Assembly: GCA_023473405.1 (NCBI GenBank)
Contig: JAMCZD010000313.1
Location: 1-6,797 of the forward strand
Direction of reading: 5' to 3'
DNA: 6,797 nucleotides
Source: Candidatus Omnitrophota bacterium
GTDB taxonomy: Bacteria > Verrucomicrobiota > Verrucomicrobiia > Limisphaerales > UBA1319
In this document: piece after piece, positions 1-5,161 of the stretch
How the letters are laid out: every line of letters begins with the position of its first letter
Position numbering within the stretch: the stretch's first letter is position 1
The notes under the pieces: generated by a model
Told to the model about the DNA's origin: nothing
The model's input: the letters and a program-made list of their open reading frames with translations, nothing else
Database searches by the model: none
Made by a program: the position numbers and the translations under genes

Positions 1-669
<669 letters not shown>

Positions 670-743
670 GTTCAATTCCGATTTAAGGTTAAGATACGTA
701 GTCATTTGAAAAAAAGCGAATAAATAAACGTTATTTTGTCATT

Positions 744-2840
744 TTACTGGCTAACGGGTTGATAGCGAACCAGCAAACTGGTTCCGGGCTTGCCCAAGCG
801 TAGTTCCACCCCATTCATCAGGTCCTGCCCGCTAAGGACCTCGGTGGTCTTCTGCCGTTGATCGTTGATAAACTCGACGGTGTATGAAAGGCCGGGATCG
901 AGCCCATGCAGGCCGACAATCACGCCCAGGAAATTGCAGCCCGGATGCCGGAAGGCCAGGACGATCCCGCTGTTAAGGTCAGGACGATGTAGTTGATAGG
1001 CGATGAACTGGTCCGGATCGATCGAGGCATTGGACAGAGGGTAAAAATCCCCATACCAATATTTCTGGTCGGCCTTGACTTCGGCGATCGAGGCCTTGGC
1101 CAAGTCCATCGGGAAACTGGGATTCATGTAATCCAACTGGCAAATAAGCCCGGCGGTTGCGGCGCTGCGGACGTCATAGGCGTCGGGCGCCCAAACGCAG
1201 GCGGTATGGAAAGGAATATATTGGGACAACCCCATGGATTGGACCTGGTTCCAGTCGGGATGTCCGGGTGAACAACTGGTATCACTGCGCCACAGCGGCA
1301 CCGAGCGCATGCAAGTCTCGAGGTCGATCCGGCGCCCGCCGCTGGCGCAATTATCGATCATCAGGCCGGGATGTTTCTTCAGCAACTCATCCCACATGGC
1401 GTAATGGCCTTCGACGTAACGAATCTCGGTGATTCCCTGGCGGTCCGGGGTGTCATTGCCGCGCCAGAAGCCCAGGGGATCGATGTTGAAGTCGTTGCGA
1501 TAAATATCGATGCCATATTCGGAAATCCGCCGGGACAACAGATCGGTCAGGAACCGGCAGGCGACCGGATCGTTAAGCTTGAATAAGCCGCCCTTTTCAC
1601 CGCCGAAGACGAATTCGGGGTGTTCGCGGGCGATTTCGGTGCCGGCGGCCACCCTTTCAGGCTCGAACCAGAGAACGAATTTCATTCCCAAGCGATGGCA
1701 CTCATCGCTGACCGGTTTAAGCCCATTTGGGAATTCTTTCGGCTTGGCAGACCAATTGCCTACACCGTTTGGGAATCCGCCGGGGAACCATGCGGCATCG
1801 AGCCACAAGGTGTTCATGCCCATTTCGTGCGCCGATTTGGCGGCGGCAATTTGACCGGCCTCGGTCGCCCAATCCGCCCGGCTCCATGAATAGCGGTCAA
1901 AGCACTGCAGCACGACCGGCAAGGGGGCGGGCTTGTTATCAACCTTGGGGACATAATGAAACAGCATCAGGCGGCGGAAGCGGTTTTGCGCCGCCCGCAG
2001 GTCTCCGTGCCAGGACATCAATAGGATTCGCGGGGTGCGAATCTTTTCGCCGGGGTGCAGGAGGAGATGGGTCAATTCCATGCCGGCTTGAAAACGGGTG
2101 GGCCCCTGTTCGGCACGGTCAAAGGCGGCGGCCCATTGTCCGGACCAGCCTATGGCGGCGATGAAGCCTTGGTCGGCATACTGGAAATTGAAAAACGGAA
2201 AGGCACTGATCGCCGAAGGGCGACCTCCGGAGGGGGCGAGGCGGATATTCTGTTTGACGGGCAGCGTGGCAGTGAACGGGGTGAAAGACTGGTCGCTGCA
2301 TGAGTCTCCCCGAAGCTCATGAAGAATCGCCGGACGCTTATCCGGGCCGGTAACCAATTGGACGTCCACGGCCTGGATTTTTTCCAGGATGGGCGTATCC
2401 AGAGACCCCTTGTTCTCGAAATACAACACCCAATCCACAGCCGGATAGTGTTTGTAGGCCTTGACCACGGCGGTCACGACCAGGGCGGTTTGCGGGTCCC
2501 GCCAACTGACCTGGCGTTCGACGAAGTCGGCTTGGTCTTTCGTCTCGACCGTCTGCGGCCAATGGTTCAGCAGGTCGGCCGAAGCCGCCCCCCCATAAAC
2601 GAACGAAAACGGGGCCTCACGCCGCTGCCCCAAGAGGAACGCCTTGTCTTCCTTGGTGAAGTTGCCGCCCGCAAAGGTTGCGCCAGCCCAATCTTGCATT
2701 TCCTGAACTTGTTCAGGGGAAGCCATGATTTCATCGTTGGCAGCTCCAGCGGGAATATCGAGAACCGCCGAGGTCGATTGGCCTTCGACCTTAAGCGCGA
2801 GCAACGAACAACAGAACAGCAGCAAAGACAACTTCTTCAT
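744..2840 (-). CDS. Secreted GH36 family alpha-galactosidase-like glycoside hydrolase
   Basis: The product has 698 residues, the usual size of a GH36 enzyme. GH36 retaining enzymes release terminal alpha-linked galactose (or GalNAc) through a covalent intermediate. The N-terminus (MKKLSLLLFCCSLLALKVEG) is a signal peptide, so export is expected; the Cys pair in its core does not form a good lipobox. Residues about 50-300 fit the N-terminal beta-supersandwich, 305-590 the catalytic TIM barrel, and 605-698 a C-terminal beta domain. Numbering from the ATG at 2840, visible motifs are LWLDAAW (Asp348), WFEPE (391-395), YRNDFN with probable nucleophile Asp450, DNCASGGRRIDLE (496-508) and WRSD with probable acid/base Asp520. 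The common KWDxN nucleophile motif is RNDFN here, as I recall for a subclade often found in PVC bacteria, so the exact substrate is uncertain. A TTG three codons upstream (2849) is an alternative start; neither has a clear ribosome binding site. Confidence 0.9.
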   Translation of the reverse strand: MKKLSLLLFCCSLLALKVEGQSTSAVLDIPAGAANDEIMASPEQVQEMQDWAGATFAGGNFTKEDKAFLLGQRREAPFSFVYGGAASADLLNHWPQTVETKDQADFVERQVSWRDPQTALVVTAVVKAYKHYPAVDWVLYFENKGSLDTPILEKIQAVDVQLVTGPDKRPAILHELRGDSCSDQSFTPFTATLPVKQNIRLAPSGGRPSAISAFPFFNFQYADQGFIAAIGWSGQWAAAFDRAEQGPTRFQAGMELTHLLLHPGEKIRTPRILLMSWHGDLRAAQNRFRRLMLFHYVPKVDNKPAPLPVVLQCFDRYSWSRADWATEAGQIAAAKSAHEMGMNTLWLDAAWFPGGFPNGVGNWSAKPKEFPNGLKPVSDECHRLGMKFVLWFEPERVAAGTEIAREHPEFVFGGEKGGLFKLNDPVACRFLTDLLSRRISEYGIDIYRNDFNIDPLGFWRGNDTPDRQGITEIRYVEGHYAMWDELLKKHPGLMIDNCASGGRRIDLETCMRSVPLWRSDTSCSPGHPDWNQVQSMGLSQYIPFHTACVWAPDAYDVRSAATAGLICQLDYMNPSFPMDLAKASIAEVKADQKYWYGDFYPLSNASIDPDQFIAYQLHRPDLNSGIVLAFRHPGCNFLGVIVGLHGLDPGLSYTVEFINDQRQKTTEVLSGQDLMNGVELRLGKPGTSLLVRYQPVSQ

Positions 2841-2925
2841 GTACAGCAAAAGATTTCAACCAAAACGGCAAGCAACGGGATTCACAGGACGCATCGCAAC
2901 CGGTTCCAAGCCGGCAAACCTATTC

Positions 2926-2937
2926 TAACGCTCGTTA
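2926..2937. promoter_or_regulatory. Short palindrome upstream of the GH36 gene, possible operator
   Basis: TAACG-CT-CGTTA is a perfect 5-bp inverted repeat around a 2-bp centre, lying 86-97 bp before the GH36 start. TAACG/CGTTA half-sites recall operators of LacI-family sugar regulators, but those usually have a CG centre, and no regulator gene is in view. This is a weak inference from symmetry and position only. Confidence 0.2.
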
Positions 2938-3176
2938 CGCTAGACACAGTAATAGCACAGCGAATCCAGGCTTCCCGATAACCATACAATCATCATGCAC
3001 AACGGCGCCGATTCATCGTCCTTTTTCCGCTTTAATTCGTGCTATTTTCGGTCGCGGCGAGATGCCAATCCTGGTGTGGTGTCCCGGAAATAGCCATAGC
3101 CCCTACGTGGAAAAATCTTAGTAATAATCGATGGCCTGCCCCCTGGGAATAGCCGTTTTCTCAATCTCTAAGAAAA

Positions 3177-3307
3177 ACAGGAAGGCAGGAAAGGAAAGGA
3201 AAGGAGGATTCCTGATTTCCTGATTTCCTTAGGAGAAAAAGAATTCTCGCTAAGGAAAGAACGAAGGAAAAGCGTCTTACCTTTGCTTGTTTCCTGTTTT
3301 CCTAAGC
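3177..3307. repeat. GGAAA / TTTCC repeat island with inverted symmetry
   Basis: The plus strand carries a short tandem run of GGAAA (three units at 3188-3202, continuing as GGAGGA). Next come three units of an 8-bp repeat TTTCCTGA (3208-3215 with first T changed to A, 3216-3223, and 3224-3231 ending TTA). Further AGGAAA words follow at 3253-3258 and 3265-3270, and TTTCCT words at 3290-3295 and 3298-3303. Purine-rich runs and their complements therefore alternate, which lets the strand fold in several ways. The island lies between two minus-strand genes and does not look coding. It could be a dispersed intergenic repeat family, a transcript-end structure, or a leader element of the downstream unit. 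Confidence 0.6.
3224..3258. other. Long stem-loop within the repeat island
   Basis: TTTCCTTAG (3224-3232) pairs perfectly with CTAAGGAAA (3250-3258), and GAGAA (3233-3237) pairs with TTCTC (3244-3248). Together they give 14 base pairs with one bulged base (3249) and a 6-nt loop (3238-3243). No T-tract follows on either strand, so this is not a standard intrinsic terminator. The arm at 3250-3258 can instead pair with TTTCCTAAG at 3298-3306 with one mismatch, so two exclusive folds are possible. Confidence 0.5.
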
Positions 3308-3326
3308 GATGGGAGAATCGCGCAGC

Positions 3327-3344
3327 ATCGAACGTCAGTTCGAT
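3327..3344. other. Perfect 7-bp hairpin with 4-nt loop
   Basis: ATCGAAC (3327-3333), loop GTCA, GTTCGAT (3338-3344) form an uninterrupted 7-bp inverted repeat about 100 bp beyond the CBM48 gene stop. It could stabilise the 3' end of that transcript or serve as a protein-binding dyad. There is no run of T after it, so classical Rho-independent termination is unlikely. Confidence 0.35.
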
Positions 3345-3444
3345 CATTAATCCGCGTCAACGATAAACCGGCGCGCCACGTATCCCCCCGCTCATACGCT
3401 ATTACGCTCCACGCGCCAACGCCCTAACCGGACCTTGCGCGTTC

Positions 3445-3999
3445 TTAAAGGCATACCTCGATGACCGAATTGAGCGAACCATGCAAATTGGGCACGTTTC
3501 GGGGTGCCTCGGGATCATGCATCCATTGACCATCAACGACGAATTTGTACTGATAGCTTCCTTGCGGGAGCGGCACGGTTGCCTCCCAGCGTCCGCCGCT
3601 CACCTGTTTCATGGGGGTCGCTTCGGGTATCCAATTGTTGAATTCGCCACAAAGCTGAACTTTCCGGGCATGAGGCGCCTGCAAAGCGAACACTACATCG
3701 ACCGTTGACGGCACTGACGGGACCGGTGATGGCTCGGCTGAGGCAGCATTTTTCTCCGGTTCGGACTGTTTCAGCGGCGCGGAAGGTCCGGCAGGCGCCG
3801 CTTTCGGAACGGGAGCGGGATGGGCCAGGCCCGAGCTTTCACGGGATTTCGGCGCTTCGGTTCCGGTAGCGGCGGGTGTTTTCGGGCGTTCTTGCGCGGC
3901 AGGGGTACTCCGTTCGACAGGCTTCGAAGATGCGGTTTGTTGGGTTGTTATCTGCATGGCCGGATATTTCGGCGCTTTCCTGACATTTTTTCTTGGCAT
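3445..3999 (-). CDS. Glycogen-binding CBM48 (AMPK-beta type) protein with a disordered Pro/Ala-rich N-terminal region
   Basis: The product has 184 residues and no signal peptide, so it is probably cytoplasmic. Residues 1-14 are basic. Residues 15-98 are rich in Pro, Ala, Ser, Lys and Glu with no hydrophobic core, so they look disordered. Residues 99-184 form one glycogen-binding module of the isoamylase-N/AMPK-beta type, with motifs VQLCGEFNNW, LPQGSYQYKF, VDGQWMHDP and HGSLNSVIEV. Compared with the AMPK beta1 module as I remember it, the glycan-contacting Trp100, Lys126, Trp133 and Asn150 correspond to Trp123, Lys152, Trp159 and Asn177; Leu146 appears to be His173. No catalytic domain is attached, so binding alpha-1,4-glucan as a targeting or scaffold protein is the likely role. 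AGAGG lies 6 nt before the ATG, the best ribosome binding site in the window. The gene lies 85 bp after the TIM-barrel gene and may have its own promoter. The module is clear; the biological role is inferred. Confidence 0.88.
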   Translation of the reverse strand: MPRKNVRKAPKYPAMQITTQQTASSKPVERSTPAAQERPKTPAATGTEAPKSRESSGLAHPAPVPKAAPAGPSAPLKQSEPEKNAASAEPSPVPSVPSTVDVVFALQAPHARKVQLCGEFNNWIPEATPMKQVSGGRWEATVPLPQGSYQYKFVVDGQWMHDPEAPRNVPNLHGSLNSVIEVCL

Positions 4000-4003
4000 T
4001 GTC

Positions 4004-4010
4004 CACCTCT
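4004..4010 (-). promoter_or_regulatory. Shine-Dalgarno site of the CBM48 gene
   Basis: On the minus strand AGAGGTG reads just before the CBM48 ATG, with AGAGG separated from it by 6 nt. This is much stronger than anything before the other starts seen here, suggesting independent and possibly abundant translation of the small glucan-binding protein. Confidence 0.6.
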
Positions 4011-4044
4011 CTAAGTTCTCAACTTATCTATCACGCCATGAGGA

Positions 4045-4072
4045 ATTAAACGCAATCGATGAATCGGTTCAA
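4045..4072 (-). promoter_or_regulatory. Possible sigma70-type promoter in front of the CBM48 gene
   Basis: On the minus strand TTGAAC (4067-4072, four of six matches to TTGACA) is followed after 16 bp by TTTAAT (4045-4050, five of six to TATAAT). Transcription would start near 4038, giving a leader of about 40 nt that contains the ribosome binding site. It lies entirely in the gap after the TIM-barrel gene. The match is moderate and promoter rules for this organism are unknown. Confidence 0.35.
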
Positions 4073-4084
4073 GCGCAAAGTTGA

Positions 4085-5161
4085 TTAGAGCCGGCTTGCA
4101 CCGGCTGCTACTTGGCATGCCTTCATGCAAGCGGCCCGGACGAGTTGGCAATTCCGGGCCAATACCCAAAGCCAATGGTTCATCTTCATCGCGTTCGTCT
4201 TGTCGCGCCAATGGCGAAACAAGTCATCGGCGTCGTCGAGAGCCAATTGATCATCGGTGGGATGAATCTCCAAGGTAAACGAAACCAGCTCGGGCCCAAT
4301 GCATTGGATCGCTCTCGAAAGAATCCGCTCGAGGCCCGCGGGTCCAAACATGGTCGGCAGAAAGCGGCGCCCATGGTATTCAATCCCAATCGGGATTTGC
4401 GCCGTAAAACTCAAATGATCGGACATGCCGAACGGGCTGAAGCTGGACATGGGATGTCCGTCGTGCAGGTGAAAATGCACGGTCTTGTCGCGTCCGCCGA
4501 TGCCCTGGATAAAGTCCAGAATGGCGGGCAAGGCGGACCCGACTGCCCGGTCAACTTCGCTGATCAACGGTTCATCCAGTTGGGGATAGGTTGGAAAAAT
4601 GGCGCATACGTCCTGGCCCGGCCGGGATTGGGCGTAGGCCTTTCGCACCTGCCAAATTCCCAGGTGGCCGACATCGATGCAGACACTGATACCTTCCAGC
4701 CCAGCGATAGCGGAACAAAAGCGGGAGAACAATTCCGGGTCGAGCCCGACGGCATACTCGATGTAGAGTTGCGGACCATGGCTCACTCGCGACAATCGGG
4801 AGGCGATGGACCGTGCGGCACCGATATAGTCCTCAAAACGCGAACCCAGCTCAGCCTGGTCGTGCACGACAAGTCCGCCAACCCGACCGGCGAACCGCGA
4901 GGCGAAGTTTAAAATCAGGCCGCTGCCGGAGGGATCGAGCAGGTCGAGATCGCGCGGCAGGTGAACGATCACCGGGGTTTCGAGCGATGGCTTGAATCGC
5001 AAGAGCCATTCCAATTCGGACACCGTGCCGGCGTACATTTCGGCACCCAGACCGGCTTGCTGAAACCGCCGTCGCGCCAACTCGAACAGGCTGTCGTCCC
5101 CTTCTATCCGCTTGGCAAACAAAGCCAGAACCGGTGGCAGGTTTTTATCGACGGCATTCAT
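4085..5161 (-). CDS. Xylose isomerase-like TIM-barrel protein (sugar phosphate isomerase/epimerase or AP endonuclease 2 fold)
   Basis: The product has 358 residues with no signal peptide. The pattern fits the xylose-isomerase-like TIM-barrel superfamily, which binds divalent metal through Glu, Asp/His and His on successive strands. Candidate ligands are Glu135 (LYIEYA), Asp163 and His166 (CIDVGHLGIW), His231/His233 (HFHLHDGHP) and Glu298 (FTLEIHPTDD); His68 (VIVHLPRD) marks an earlier strand end. Family members include sugar isomerases and epimerases, inosose dehydratases and endonuclease IV, so fold and metal site are credible but substrate is unknown. After the barrel, residues 325-358 form an extra tail with Cys338, Cys345 and Cys349. 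I chose the ATG at 5159-5161: it overlaps the dikinase stop by 17 nt, typical of translational coupling, whereas the frame upstream of it only overlaps dikinase coding sequence. Co-expression with a glucan dikinase and a glycogen-binding protein suggests a sugar or sugar-phosphate substrate, which is inference. Confidence 0.75.
   Translation of the reverse strand: MNAVDKNLPPVLALFAKRIEGDDSLFELARRRFQQAGLGAEMYAGTVSELEWLLRFKPSLETPVIVHLPRDLDLLDPSGSGLILNFASRFAGRVGGLVVHDQAELGSRFEDYIGAARSIASRLSRVSHGPQLYIEYAVGLDPELFSRFCSAIAGLEGISVCIDVGHLGIWQVRKAYAQSRPGQDVCAIFPTYPQLDEPLISEVDRAVGSALPAILDFIQGIGGRDKTVHFHLHDGHPMSSFSPFGMSDHLSFTAQIPIGIEYHGRRFLPTMFGPAGLERILSRAIQCIGPELVSFTLEIHPTDDQLALDDADDLFRHWRDKTNAMKMNHWLWVLARNCQLVRAACMKACQVAAGASRL

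Larger units (their letters stand above)
2841..3444. other. Gene-free intergenic region upstream of the GH36 gene
   Basis: About 600 bp separates the CBM48 gene stop from the GH36 gene start. I find no convincing coding frame, tRNA or rRNA here. The part next to GH36 (2841-3120) should contain its promoter and leader, but I could not identify a -35/-10 pair with confidence; a short palindrome at 2926-2937 is listed separately. The middle (3086-3154) has an imperfect repeat, GGAAATAGCC at 3086-3095 and GGGAATAGCC at 3145-3154. The part from 3177 to 3307 is a purine/pyrimidine-biased repeat island with hairpins. The rest up to 3444 is GC-richer and holds a perfect short hairpin. No T-tract terminator is evident after the CBM48 gene, although a 6-bp ACGCGC/GCGCGT inverted repeat (3411-3416 and 3437-3442) lies just beyond its stop. 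Confidence 0.7.

Noticed and set aside
722..736. AAATAA-ACG-TTATTT inverted repeat between the GH36 and prepilin genes as a terminator
   Set aside because: The stem is six bp made only of A and T, so it is too weak for an intrinsic terminator, and a T run lies too far away to fit the usual layout.
2319..2981. Plus-strand open frame of 220 codons
   Set aside because: Most of it is antisense to the N-terminal domain and signal peptide of the GH36 gene, the composition is Arg/Gln-rich, and no family motif is visible.
3203..3207. GGAGG on the plus strand as a ribosome binding site
   Set aside because: It is part of the GGAAA repeat run and no start codon with a credible open frame follows at suitable distance.
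3177..3307. CRISPR array
   Set aside because: The repeat units are 5-8 bp, contiguous and low in complexity, with no 25-40 bp repeats separated by unique spacers.
4112..4912. Plus-strand open frame of 266 codons
   Set aside because: It lies antisense to the TIM-barrel gene, shows no recognisable motif, and the minus-strand frame has clear metal-site motifs. GC-rich codon use on the minus strand explains the open antisense frame.
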